NCBI RefSeq assembly: GCF_004217555.1
Contig: NZ_SHKW01000001.1
Coordinates: forward strand, 1,860,001 to 1,924,000
Reading direction: 5' to 3'
Length of the DNA: 64,000 nucleotides
From: Edaphobacter modestus
GTDB lineage: Bacteria; Acidobacteriota; Terriglobia; Terriglobales; Acidobacteriaceae
Shown one piece after another: positions 1 through 8,659 of this stretch. The translations under genes were made by a program, and so were the position numbers. Numbering within the stretch: the stretch's first letter is position 1; every line of letters begins with the position of its first letter. The notes below the pieces were generated by a model. That model made no database searches. It saw nothing but the letters and a program-made list of their open reading frames with translations, and was not told where the DNA came from.

Positions 1-73
1 TCACTGCTGCTGACGTTGACCAGAACCCGGTGCATGGCTCCCTTTCTGGAACTTTCAAGCCCCGAATTTGGGA

Positions 74-703
74 CTAATCAACAATCGGAATCGGAGTAGC
101 TTCGACCAATTGGGTCACAAAATCTTGCTGGCCGAGGTGATGAGCGATCGTGTAACCGGCAGATCCGAGAGAAAAGCCCGCTTGTGCGGCGATCACTGCA
201 TTTGCACGTTCGCGCTCTTCACCTTCGTTATACTGAGCGACCAAGGCGCGGCTTCCACCATGAGTAAGACAGTGCAGCACTCCTTCATGTTCTCCATGCA
301 CTAGTGGATCTGACTTGCTGCTGCTGAGGACACTATTCAGCTCTCCGAGAATTGGTACATTGCGTCCCTTTAGAATGCCGCTGATTTCCTTTTCACTTGC
401 CTTCTCTGCGAGCCAGGTGGTGCGAAGTGCAGCTTCGAGGAGCGGCCGAGCCAACGCATTCGCGCTCGCGCACTTGTTATGCCGAAGAAGCAAGTGAATA
501 GAGCTATGGTGCTCCAGCGCTAACTCAAACGACGCCACCGCCAACGCGATACGGTCATTTGGTTCCCAAGACCCAGGCAGAGGGATTGCCGCGCAGATTT
601 CCCCTATGCGCAGACTGAAGGTTTTAGCTTTATTCCACTCAGCCATCCAACCATTGCCGCCTTTATTCCACTGAGACAGCCAATTAGTGCCGCCGTTAAA
701 CAT
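74..703 (-). CDS. DUF6988-like protein of unknown function
   Basis: A 209-residue soluble protein with no signal peptide or membrane segment. Its middle part is mostly helical, with a conserved-looking stretch around residues 60-100 (LALEHHSSIHLLLRHNK, then SANALARPLLEAALRTTWL) that resembles the DUF6988 family, a family without assigned function. The N-terminal 25 residues are rich in Trp and Asn and contain an imperfect repeat of QWNKGG/EWNKAK, so the true start may be the internal Met at residue 20. The ATG overlaps the end of the preceding reading frame (stop at 696-698) by eight bases, which could allow translational coupling with the split secreted-protein gene upstream. The family assignment comes from pattern memory only. 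Confidence 0.6.
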   Translation of the reverse strand: MFNGGTNWLSQWNKGGNGWMAEWNKAKTFSLRIGEICAAIPLPGSWEPNDRIALAVASFELALEHHSSIHLLLRHNKCASANALARPLLEAALRTTWLAEKASEKEISGILKGRNVPILGELNSVLSSSKSDPLVHGEHEGVLHCLTHGGSRALVAQYNEGEERERANAVIAAQAGFSLGSAGYTIAHHLGQQDFVTQLVEATPIPIVD

Positions 704-1112
704 GCAACGAGTCTACTGCGCTGCGTTCGCCCGGCTGGGTCGGGTAGTCCCCGCTGTAGTAGCCGTCCGGCTTATCCGGCGTCCAGACCCCCAGGGCCGC
801 ATCCGGCCGCCCTGGGTTGTGGTCTCGGCCGCAAACGATGTCTCTCAAGCCGCGATTCTCGGCCATCAGCTGGGCGTTCAGGTCGTAGTACCTCCGCATC
901 TGGCTCTGTTGCATTAACTCAAAATTGGCTTCTCGGCATACAAGCTGTAGCGGGCAAGCGCTACCTTCACCCCCTACAGCTTGTGGCTCGAAAAGTTAAT
1001 GCAACAGAGCCGTCGAAGCGACTTGGCAATTGGGAGCCGCGTCCTGAGGAATAGTCTGCGCCGGAAGCAAGGTTCCGGTCATCATCAGCGCAATCATGCA
1101 AAGGTATTTCAT
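696..1112 (-). pseudogene. small secreted protein gene split by a MITE
   Basis: Two pieces on the minus strand look like one gene. The first, 1112 to 1012, starts at an ATG preceded by AGGAGACC and encodes a signal peptide (MKYLCMIALMMTGTLLPAQ) followed by TIPQDAAPNCQVAS; it runs into the MITE, which supplies a TAA at 996-998, leaving a 38-residue product. The second, 901 to 696, continues after the MITE as MRRYYDLNAQLMAENRGL and ends SAVDSLHV. Without the insert the product would be a secreted protein of about 100 residues. No target-site duplication is visible, so a small deletion may have accompanied insertion. Joining the two pieces is an inference from shared strand, adjacency and coding-like sequence on both sides; the family is not recognised. 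Confidence 0.5.
902..1011. mobile_element. MITE copy 1 (110 bp, IS6-like ends)
   Basis: The ends are inverted repeats beginning GGCTCTGTTGCATTAACT. A nested inverted repeat (ACAAGCTGTAG ... CTACAGCTTGT) lies inside, so the element can fold almost end to end. It carries no reading frame. Near-identical copies lie at 5480-5588 and 15745-15854, both in the opposite orientation to this one. The outer bases GGCTCTGTTGCA resemble the terminal repeats of IS6-family elements such as IS6100; mobilisation by such a transposase is an inference, and no IS6-type transposase is in the window. Confidence 0.85.
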
Positions 1113-1210
1113 ACTTGGTCTCCTGTTCTAAGGCAGAAACACCTCTCGCACTGTGTGGAGGCCGAATTTCTTCGCCCTCCCGCACAGTGACAAATCGACT
1201 CCTTAACACG

Positions 1211-1239
1211 CTCAGGGCCCGATGTGCGCGGGCCCTGAG
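1211..1239. terminator. 11-bp stem-loop, possible terminator
   Basis: A perfect inverted repeat, CTCAGGGCCCG with its complement, separated by seven bases. It lies 230 bases beyond the stop of the large phosphoesterase gene and 100 bases before the split secreted-protein gene, both on the minus strand. There is no T-run on either side, so intrinsic termination is uncertain; it may be an mRNA-stabilising hairpin. Confidence 0.4.
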
Positions 1240-1469
1240 TAGGTCGTTTTGGCGATTATTTAAGCTGGCGGTCAGCTATTCAGGATTGTTTGCACCGTTA
1301 GAGCGGGGTAGGCCGAGTATAGATTGCTTTTTTCATTGTGAGCGTTAACCCACGCTTCGAAGGCCGGGACATTGTCTTTCACGGGCAAGGGTGCCCGAGG
1401 AAAGGGCGGACTGGTTACTGTGCCGCATACTTTTTCCTCGGGCGAGAGGCCTTCGCGACGTATCGGGCA

Positions 1470-4052
1470 CTAGTCATCATCATCCTTGCCGTTCTTACCC
1501 GATTCAGCGACATCGATCAGCGGTCGAAAGCGGTGCACAGGCGTCGGCATCGCCGAGTCCTTACCCTTGATGCTCTTCCATAGGATCTCGTTCAGCGCAT
1601 ACATCGGCGCGCGGTCCAGCTCTTTGAAGTTCATCCTGCTGCTCTCCTTCGCGCCGTAGGAGTTCTTCGCATTCTTCGCAGTCACATCGATCATCGGCTT
1701 GATCACGTTGAACGTCTTCACGGACGGCGTCGTGTCGAAAGACGCATACATCGGCATCGCCGACGCATCGTACTGGCTCATCGCAGGCAGCCCCAACAGC
1801 AACTCCATCGACCGCACCATCGAGCTCGTTGTGTACAGCGTGCTGTCCACCACGCCACGCTTCACATACGGGCTGATCACTAGTCCCACTGTGCGGCGCC
1901 CGTCAACATGATCTGCCCCGTCCTGCGCATCGTCCTCGATGATGAAGATCGCCGTGTTCGGCCAGTAGCGGCTGTGGCTCACCGCATCCACCAGCTGCCC
2001 GATCGCATAGTCGTTATTGGCCACCATCGCGCGTGGAGTATAGGCTCCCGGAGCTGTGCCGCGTGTGTGATCTTCCGGCATGCTCATCACAATGTAGTTA
2101 GGCAGTCGTTTCGCTGGATCCGTACTGTCATAGTTCGACTCAAACTCTTTGAAGTCCCGCAGGAAGACTGCGATCTTGTCCGTATCGCGGTTTTCAAGCC
2201 CAGCGCCGTACTCTTTTGAGACATGTCCCACCAGCCCGTCGGATCCGGGCGCAGCCTCCATCGTCGCGCCAGTAGCCGTGCTCGCGCGCGCGGCGCTCTC
2301 GCCATACGAGCGGTACGTCAGTCCCTTCCTCCGCGCAAGGTCCCACAGATGTCCCGCTGAGGGAACCATCGCGTGTACCCCGTACGATGCATTGCTGTGG
2401 CCGCCATACTCCGGGGGCCACTGCTTCTCGTTGAAGTCCGTCGCATACGCCGAGTTCGACCACGAATGCCCGTCGACACTCACCTCGCCATCGCAGTAGA
2501 GGTTGTCCAGCACAACATACTCCTTCGCCAGTGCATGCTGGTTCGGAGTTACCTCTTTGCCAAACAGCACCAGTTTCGGATCGCCATTCGCATTCGGTAT
2601 ATCGCCGAACTCCTGATCGTATGTCCGGTTCTCCTTGATGACGTAAATAATGTGCTTGATGTCGCTGGCCTCTCCCACACGCTGTGGAATGACGCTCGGC
2701 TCCTGCGGCATCCGCGCCTCCGCAAGCAGCGAGTCATGATACGGCGTATTCGCCGTCACCTGGCGCGTCCACACCGGCAGCTTCTCCTTCAGCTCCGTCA
2801 CCGGCAGTACCTCGAGGCTACTCTTCTGCAGCGTCTTGTCGCTCTCTTTGCCGAAATGCGGGCCATCCGGGTCCGGATGACCCTCCTCTCCCTTGGCATT
2901 ACCGATGTAAAGCGTGCGGTTCTGCTCTGTCAAAAGCAGCGCCGAGGGATACCATCCCGTCGGAATAAAGCCCACCACTGTGCTGTGCAGGCGGTTCTCA
3001 ATATGCGCCACCGCGATCGAGTTGTTGTCCGCATTCGCAACGTACAGCAGCTTACGCGCGTCATCGATTGCCAGCGCGTCCGGGGTCGAGCCCTCCGGTG
3101 CCAGGGGCGTGAGCGTCGTCGACAGCCGCTCCATCACCTCCAGCTTGTTCGCATCGATCACATACACTGTGTTGTCGTTCGAACACGCAACGAACAAGCG
3201 CCCGTCAGAAGACAGCTTCATATCGTTCGGGTTTACCCCCACATGCAGCGTGCGGACCACCTTGTTCGTCGCTGTGTCAATCACGCTCACCGATTCGCTC
3301 GACCAGTTCGAAACAAACAGCAGCTTTCCATTCGGCGTAAGCAGTGTCTCGTACGGTGTCGTCTCCACTGGAATACGCGTCAGAATCTTCTGTGTCTTCG
3401 CGTCGAATACCACGACGTCGCCCGGCCCCGTTCCCGTGCCGCGATTCGCAGCATACAGCAGATGTCTGCCCGGCAGATAAGCCACCCCGGACCACCACAC
3501 CAGCTTCGGATCGATCGTCTCCTCCAACTTGCCCGTCGACTGTTCGCTCAGCCTGCCGTTCGCATAGGCGAACTCGTAGATCGGCGCTACTGGCTCCGCC
3601 TTGTTCTTCGCCCCGGATGCGTTCCCGCCCGAAACATACAGCGTACGGCCGTTCTGCGACCAGGCCATACCCAGCCACGTCGAACGCAGCTCAATGTGCT
3701 GCAGATGCTTGTGCGTCTTCGCATCGAACACGTCAATACCATGTGGCAAAAAGCCCGAATTGACCGACACCACAACCTTACCGTCCGGCGAGGACACCAG
3801 ATTCAGTACCAGATCGTTCATCTCCCCCACAGCCTTGCCCGCCGGTGTGATCCGCCAGCCGTTCGGCAGGTCCGAGCCGTCAGCAAAATGTTTGGGAAGC
3901 CGCTTCGTCTGCTCGCCCAGGACATGGTCCTTCACCGAACCGGAAGCTGACGTCTGACCATAGATGATACTTTGGGACGATGACGGGACAAGTAGGAACG
4001 CACACGCTGCAAGCGAAGAAAATCTCAATCCGATAGACATCAAACACCCCAA
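1470..4052 (-). CDS. Secreted YncE-type beta-propeller / phosphoesterase fusion protein
   Basis: An 860-residue exported protein. Residues 1-32 form a signal peptide. Residues about 65-420 carry YVTN/YncE-type beta-propeller repeats (for example LLFVSNWSSESVSVIDTATN). Residues about 465-790 form a phosphoesterase domain of the PF04185/alkaline phosphatase superfamily type, with the metal-site signature KENRTYDQEFGD near residue 475 and EDDAQDGADHVDGRR near residue 715. The family includes acid phosphatases and phospholipase C; the substrate is not known here. The C-terminus is highly charged (KNGKDDDD). The domain order is common in Acidobacteria. A truncated paralogue of the second domain lies at 4731-5479, so the locus probably arose by duplication. 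The gene appears to be transcribed alone. Confidence 0.88.
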   Translation of the reverse strand: MGCLMSIGLRFSSLAACAFLLVPSSSQSIIYGQTSASGSVKDHVLGEQTKRLPKHFADGSDLPNGWRITPAGKAVGEMNDLVLNLVSSPDGKVVVSVNSGFLPHGIDVFDAKTHKHLQHIELRSTWLGMAWSQNGRTLYVSGGNASGAKNKAEPVAPIYEFAYANGRLSEQSTGKLEETIDPKLVWWSGVAYLPGRHLLYAANRGTGTGPGDVVVFDAKTQKILTRIPVETTPYETLLTPNGKLLFVSNWSSESVSVIDTATNKVVRTLHVGVNPNDMKLSSDGRLFVACSNDNTVYVIDANKLEVMERLSTTLTPLAPEGSTPDALAIDDARKLLYVANADNNSIAVAHIENRLHSTVVGFIPTGWYPSALLLTEQNRTLYIGNAKGEEGHPDPDGPHFGKESDKTLQKSSLEVLPVTELKEKLPVWTRQVTANTPYHDSLLAEARMPQEPSVIPQRVGEASDIKHIIYVIKENRTYDQEFGDIPNANGDPKLVLFGKEVTPNQHALAKEYVVLDNLYCDGEVSVDGHSWSNSAYATDFNEKQWPPEYGGHSNASYGVHAMVPSAGHLWDLARRKGLTYRSYGESAARASTATGATMEAAPGSDGLVGHVSKEYGAGLENRDTDKIAVFLRDFKEFESNYDSTDPAKRLPNYIVMSMPEDHTRGTAPGAYTPRAMVANNDYAIGQLVDAVSHSRYWPNTAIFIIEDDAQDGADHVDGRRTVGLVISPYVKRGVVDSTLYTTSSMVRSMELLLGLPAMSQYDASAMPMYASFDTTPSVKTFNVIKPMIDVTAKNAKNSYGAKESSRMNFKELDRAPMYALNEILWKSIKGKDSAMPTPVHRFRPLIDVAESGKNGKDDDD

Positions 4053-4677
4053 TAGTTAGCCGGCTTACGTGGGGCAATATAGCACCGCCCTGCAATCAGA
4101 AGATAAAAGCAAAACAGGCACACTTGAGCCAAGCCTGCCGACGCTCATCGGGAAGTTACCGTTATCGATGCCGCTTATGGCACCCGCACCAAGAAATGGT
4201 AATCTGGATATCTTTCCAAGTTACGAGATCATCTTCGACCCGTGCGGAACGAGGACGAGCCGACGAATACCATCAAGTTGGATCAGGGGCGATAGGCCGG
4301 ATCTGATTGTTCTAGTCCGCGAACGAGCTTGTTGTACAAGACCTATTGGTTGGAAAAGCGGAGGTTGTCCGTTCCGTCATTCTGGATTTGATTTGGCCCC
4401 TCAAGCGTACGCCTGAATGACTCTTCAGTCTGTCCGTGAAAAAGTCCAGATCTGCAGACTGCAGGCGACAACCACGGATCACAACGAGTTCTTTTTTTTC
4501 GCGAGTGCTTCCTTTACGCTGGCCGCTCCAGCGCATCAGGAGGGTCAGGAGGCGGAGCCGCGTCTTTGTGTGTCTTCGATCGGGATATACCCGCCGAAAG
4601 GATCGCCGTAAACGTAGGTCGCGTCGAGGATCCGTTGAAGAGAAGACAGATGAGAGTTTTGCCCTGAAAGCATGAAC
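4053..4677. other. Gene-free stretch upstream of the phosphoesterase gene
   Basis: No convincing reading frame, RNA gene or known repeat was found. The promoter of the phosphoesterase gene should lie within the first few hundred bases, but no clear -35/-10 pair stands out. A run of nine T at about 4492-4500 is the only simple-sequence feature. Confidence 0.5.
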
Positions 4678-4713
4678 AAAGCCCTCTCACCCGGTCATCG
4701 GTGAGAGGGCTTT
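4678..4713 (-). terminator. Strong stem-loop after the phosphoesterase remnant
   Basis: AAAGCCCTCTCACC pairs perfectly with GGTGAGAGGGCTTT across an eight-base loop. It begins 18 bases after the stop of the decayed phosphoesterase gene and is symmetric enough to act in either direction. The T-tract is only three bases, partly within the stem. Confidence 0.75.
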
Positions 4714-4730
4714 CGAAGTTACAGCAGGTT

Positions 4731-5479
4731 TTAGTCGTCTACATCAGCCTTGGTAGGCGCCGGCCTGTTGAAGTCACTTGGTGGACGGACCGTCTTCTCG
4801 CCGGGGTAGGGCCGCTTGAACCCGGTGGATTGATACCAGTTCAAGTGATTGACCGTGTCCGATCTTCGGCATCAGGTTTGGTCAGCTTACCGGCGAAGAT
4901 GTGTTCCTTCTTTTTCATCCATGCCACCCTCAGCGCCTTGACCGAAGTGCTGTCCGTTGTATTGCTGGCTGTACTCGTTGTAACGCCCTGGTCCAGCGGA
5001 ACCTGGTTCGGTTCATGAGTCCAGGGTTTGAAGTTCTCCGGCGAAGCCTCACCTTCGACAAAAGCAGTCCTCATTGGGGACGCCACGAGGTCGAACTGGT
5101 TCATGGGCGGCAGGCCGAGGATCTGCTCGATTGTCCGGGTCATGTTGACCTGAGTGTAGTAGGTATGATCGGTGGGCCCATTCTGTATCGTGAAGGGGCT
5201 AATGACGTAGCCGGGGCTGCGGTGACCATCGACGTGGTCGACGCCGTTCTGCGCGTCGTCCTCTTCGACGAAGATCGCTGACGAGTCCCACACCTTGCTG
5301 TGGCTGACGTAGTCGACAATGCGTCCGATGGCCAGGTCGTTATCGGCCTGTTCCGCATCCGCAGTCGGTGGACCACCGGTGTGGTCGCACATGACCCAGA
5401 GAATGCTTAGCGCAGGTACGGTACCGGCAGCCTCGTCCTTCTTGAAGTCCTGTAGCCACACGTCTACGCGGAACTGGTC
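4731..5479 (-). pseudogene. Phosphoesterase paralogue, 5' cut by a MITE and frameshifted
   Basis: The remaining ~250 codons match the C-terminal phosphoesterase half of the intact gene at 1470-4052: EEDDAQNGVDHVDGHRS here corresponds to EDDAQDGADHVDGRRT there. The reading frame begins abruptly at the end of MITE copy 2 (position 5479), so the N-terminal ~two thirds, including the ENR metal-site motif, are missing. Near 4845 the frame ends early (DRTRSIT then TGA), whereas the neighbouring frame continues with family-typical sequence, VNHLNWYQSTGFKRPYPGE, down to a TAA at 4731-4733. Both lesions argue against a functional product. The intact terminator just downstream suggests a fairly recent loss. 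Confidence 0.85.
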
Positions 5480-5588
5480 GGCTCTGTTGCATTAACTTTT
5501 CGAGCCACAGCTGTAGGGGGTGAAGGTAGCGCTTGCCCGCTACAGCTTGTATGCCGAGAAGCTAATTTTGAGTTAATGCAACAGAGCC
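5480..5588. mobile_element. MITE copy 2 (109 bp)
   Basis: The same element as at 902-1011 but inverted, with one base missing in the inner arm (CACAGCTGTAG instead of CACAAGCTGTAG). Its left edge coincides exactly with the point where the phosphoesterase remnant loses its 5' part; its right edge is 13 bases from the stop codon of the dihydroxyacetone kinase gene. No target duplication is seen, which fits a deletion or recombination through the element. Confidence 0.85.
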
Positions 5589-5601
5589 TCGATTCGAGGG
5601 C

Positions 5602-7317
5602 TTAGCTTGCAAAGAGCGCCTCGGAGGTTGCACGCAACCAGACTGCGACCGCCTTCGCTCCTGGATCGGGATAGCCGAGCACACGATCTCCAAGATAACT
5701 CGACCGCCCCAGACGGGGTTTCATTCGGGCCGTCGCTTCGACGCCGCGTTCCGCCGCTTCAACAGCGGCCAGGATCGCCTCGCGCGACGCCTTTCCGCTG
5801 CCCCCCTTCTTCAAAGCCTTCACGAATGGATCGAGCGCATCCAGCATGGTCCGATCGCCAGGCTTCGCGCCACCCAATTCACTGATGGCGCGGCAGCCCT
5901 GATCTAGCGCTTCGGCCCACTGCGCCAATCCCGTTGCGCCCGATTTCTCCAGAACGCTGCCGCAACGCAGAAAAAGCACCCCGTAGAGCGGCCCTGATGA
6001 TCCACCCAACTCGCGCCGTAGGGTATGACCGATCGCTCTAAACGTAGCGGGAACATCGTCCAAAGGATACGAACCTACCGCACCTTGCACGGCCTCGGCC
6101 GCGCGCTCCATGCTGGTGCCCAGGTCGCCGTCACCTGTAACGCGGTCCATCTCGGTAAGCTCATCTTCTGCGCCGATCAGCGCCTTGCACGCCGCCTCGA
6201 TGGCCTGCTTTGTTTTTCTGCCTGCCTCCGATTGCGTGCCCCTGCCGGTCGGCAAACTCACTTTCGTGCTGACCGCCGCTGCGATCTGCGCTTGTGGTTT
6301 GCCCGGGCGTTGTTTCAGCGCGTTGGGCCATGCGGGAGCCGTAGTAACTGCATCGAACCAGCGCAGCCACTCGTCGTTGACGCCGAGAACTGTAATTGAG
6401 ATCCCCGCCATATCAAGTGATGAGAGAAATGTTCCGGCATATATTCGCTCCACCGTAATTCCCTTGCTTTCGAGAAAGGACATTGCATGGCGGGCCACAA
6501 TCGCCAACTCCATCTCTGTAGTTGCGCTCAGATTATTCACCATCACCGCCACGCGCTTCTCGTCGCCAAACCTTCCGTGCTTCAAAACTTCGGCCAGCAA
6601 CGTCTCGGTCAGCTCGTCCGCAGTCTGCAGTCGCGTCCGCTTCACGCCGGGTTCCCCGTGAATGCCGAGGCCGAGCTCCATCTCATGCTCGCCGAGCTCA
6701 AAGCTGGGTTTTCCGACTGCAGGCGAAGTTCCGGCAGAAAACGAAACGCCCATGGTCGCTAGGGACTCAACCGCCGCTCTTCCCATTGCCGCTACTTCGG
6801 CCAGGCTCCTGCCTTCAGCCGCGGCAGCCCCCACCAGTTTGTGAATGAAAATAGTGCCGGCGAGACCGCGCGCCCCGGTAGCCTGTCCCGTTCCTTTCAG
6901 GGCAACGTCATCATCTACGATGACCATTTCGACCGAAATACCTTCAGCGCGCGCCATCTCCGCCGCCAGACCGAAGTTCAGCCGATCGCCGGTGTAGTTC
7001 TTGACCACCAGGAGTGCACCGGGCTCTCCCGAGACCGCCTTGATAGCGGCTAAGATGGAGTCACTGCTTGGCGAGGTGAAAACTTCTCCGACGACAGCAG
7101 CGCTCAGCATACCAACGCCAATGTAGCCCGCGTGCGCTGGTTCATGCCCGCTGCCTCCGCCAGCGATTACCGCGACCTGTTGGTCACGTGCTCGTTCAGC
7201 ATCTGCGCGGACCATAACCTTGTGTCCCAACAAACGGGCCAAACTTGGGTGAAGCACGGCCAGGCCTTGCATCATTTCTTCCACGACATCTTCGGGACGG
7301 TTAATAAACTTTTTCAT
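5602..7317 (-). CDS. dhaK: ATP-dependent dihydroxyacetone kinase (fused DhaK-DhaL)
   Basis: Phosphorylates dihydroxyacetone (and possibly glyceraldehyde) with ATP in the cytoplasm, feeding glycolysis as dihydroxyacetone phosphate. The 571-residue protein has both domains in one chain. DhaK (residues 1-330) shows GGGSGHEP at 53-60 and His220 in GIHGEPGV, the residue that binds the substrate covalently in this family. DhaL (about 370-571) shows DRVTGDGDLG at 391-400, whose aspartates bind Mg-ATP. The linker (335-368) is rich in Pro, Gly and Ala. The length matches single-chain ATP-dependent enzymes of the Citrobacter DhaK type; no phosphotransferase partner (DhaM) is near. The gene stands alone, its stop codon 13 bases from MITE copy 2. 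Confidence 0.93.
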   Translation of the reverse strand: MKKFINRPEDVVEEMMQGLAVLHPSLARLLGHKVMVRADAERARDQQVAVIAGGGSGHEPAHAGYIGVGMLSAAVVGEVFTSPSSDSILAAIKAVSGEPGALLVVKNYTGDRLNFGLAAEMARAEGISVEMVIVDDDVALKGTGQATGARGLAGTIFIHKLVGAAAAEGRSLAEVAAMGRAAVESLATMGVSFSAGTSPAVGKPSFELGEHEMELGLGIHGEPGVKRTRLQTADELTETLLAEVLKHGRFGDEKRVAVMVNNLSATTEMELAIVARHAMSFLESKGITVERIYAGTFLSSLDMAGISITVLGVNDEWLRWFDAVTTAPAWPNALKQRPGKPQAQIAAAVSTKVSLPTGRGTQSEAGRKTKQAIEAACKALIGAEDELTEMDRVTGDGDLGTSMERAAEAVQGAVGSYPLDDVPATFRAIGHTLRRELGGSSGPLYGVLFLRCGSVLEKSGATGLAQWAEALDQGCRAISELGGAKPGDRTMLDALDPFVKALKKGGSGKASREAILAAVEAAERGVEATARMKPRLGRSSYLGDRVLGYPDPGAKAVAVWLRATSEALFAS

Positions 7318-7711
7318 GACAAAGCCACTGTACAGCGTCGATTTGCAGGCCTATTTCCCAAGTGGTCATTTCCCCGGAAAGCAAGGAAAGCTTGCACAGG
7401 TCTAAACCGCAGTGCTTCGACTTCGAACTCTCCAATCTCTACATCACGAAAGAAGGGCTCCCGTCCCTGATAACGCCGTTGTGGGCAGCGACCAGGATAG
7501 GTCCTCGGAAAACGCCCATGTAGCCAGGAAGAATTCTGGATTCACGCTAAAATCGCCAATGCGCTCATTGACTGTGACGAAGGGGTCGAAGCTTCCGGTT
7601 GACGGGCTATACAGAAGCTACCAGTGAGGTCTCCAGTTGTCACTGGTAGGGACTATACGTCCACCATGACGCATAGCGCCGCATTCAGTATCTGCGACAC
7701 ATTTCATGCAA
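7318..7711. other. Intergenic stretch with a 10-bp stem-loop
   Basis: Holds the promoter region of the kinase gene and, at 7618-7649, a perfect 10-bp stem (CTACCAGTGA with its complement, 12-base loop) about 60 bases beyond the methyltransferase stop, a plausible terminator without a T-run. On the minus strand between about 7600 and 7465 one frame reads protein-like (GSFDPFVTVNERIGDFSV) but has no start and was not identified; it may be a gene scar. Confidence 0.4.
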
Positions 7712-8536
7712 TCACGGAGTGAGATGATCTCGGGGCTCCTTACTCGCAACGTACAGATACCTCAGCAGACGCTTTTCGCTCGTCAAAACATGTACACAGG
7801 AGAGGAACCGTTGCAGTCCCTCGAAGTTAGTATTGCCTTCCGCTGCGACCAGTTCCTCTTTCCTTTTCTCCCGTGCGTGATACCACTGCTTCGCGATCCG
7901 AGCCGCGCTCTCGGTTGTGTCTTTTACCCGGATGTGGCGAAACTTCGCTCGCTCCATGAGGCGTTCATTCTCTCCGGGCGGGCTGTACACGTAAAAGCCG
8001 ATCGAGCTACGCGTAGCGATCTCTTCGTGGGTAACCATTCCGCCAATTACCAGAGCGTCACTGAACAGCATCCGTCCGCCGGGATTTAGTACGCGAAACA
8101 TCTCAACCAACACCGCGGGGCGTCCTGGAAGATGGCACAGAACGTCATTCGAGAACACAGCATCAAAGGTGTTGTCGTCGAAAGGTAGATTCTTCGAGGC
8201 GTCACACTGTTCAAAACGCACCTGGGAAGCGAGACCTCTTGCCAGCGCAAGCTGGTTCGCATTGCGAACTCCCGGTTTGTTAATGTCCAGCCCTATGAGC
8301 CGGCAGCCCACCTTTTCTCCAAGGTGCAACGCATATCCCCCCGAACCGCACCCCACTTCCAGCACAAACGAATCGGATCTCAGCCCCAGCAGTTGGGGGA
8401 TTGCATTAGATTCTTCCGTTGTAACCCAGCTCGTTTGCCCAAAATCCTCGCCATAGGTCTCGATGCGCACTTGGCGGTAGGTAGCCGACTCATAATTTCC
8501 ATACGCACTATCGTAGAGATCCACTTTCCGTGACAT
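7712..8536 (-). CDS. Class I SAM-dependent methyltransferase
   Basis: Uses S-adenosylmethionine to methylate an unidentified small molecule; cytoplasmic. The reading frame extends further upstream, but the ATG at 8536 (protein starts MSRKVDLYDSAYGNYES, 274 residues) is preceded by GAGGAGGATC at good spacing and is preferred. Motif I is VLEVGCGSGGYAL near residue 60, with the SAM-ribose acidic residue in LIGLDIN; motif IV region is DAVFSNDVLCHLPG, followed by RVLNPGGRMLFSDAL, typical of the Methyltransf_11 group. The C-terminal ~90 residues are helical and charged and may hold the substrate. No pathway neighbours hint at the substrate. Confidence 0.85.
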   Translation of the reverse strand: MSRKVDLYDSAYGNYESATYRQVRIETYGEDFGQTSWVTTEESNAIPQLLGLRSDSFVLEVGCGSGGYALHLGEKVGCRLIGLDINKPGVRNANQLALARGLASQVRFEQCDASKNLPFDDNTFDAVFSNDVLCHLPGRPAVLVEMFRVLNPGGRMLFSDALVIGGMVTHEEIATRSSIGFYVYSPPGENERLMERAKFRHIRVKDTTESAARIAKQWYHAREKRKEELVAAEGNTNFEGLQRFLSCVHVLTSEKRLLRYLYVASKEPRDHLTP

Positions 8537-8572
8537 GTTAGAGATCCTCCTCGACCAGGCTCTACCGGCGCG

Positions 8573-8597
8573 CCGTGAGCCGCTCAGGCGCTCACGG
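8573..8597. terminator. 8-bp stem-loop, possible terminator
   Basis: CCGTGAGC pairs with GCTCACGG across nine bases. It lies between the PEP-CTERM gene end (8660) and the methyltransferase start (8536), both minus strand, where a terminator would fit. No T-run follows. Confidence 0.35.
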
Positions 8598-8659
8598 AGC
8601 GATAGAAACGTGGCCGCTGTCTTGAAACGCACGAGGTGCGGTCATCCGCGTATCGGCTG

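Noticed and set aside
2373..3950. 525-codon open frame on the plus strand
   Set aside because: It is antisense to the YncE/phosphoesterase gene, Arg/His-rich, without signal, domain or ribosome-binding site; a shadow of GC-rich codons.
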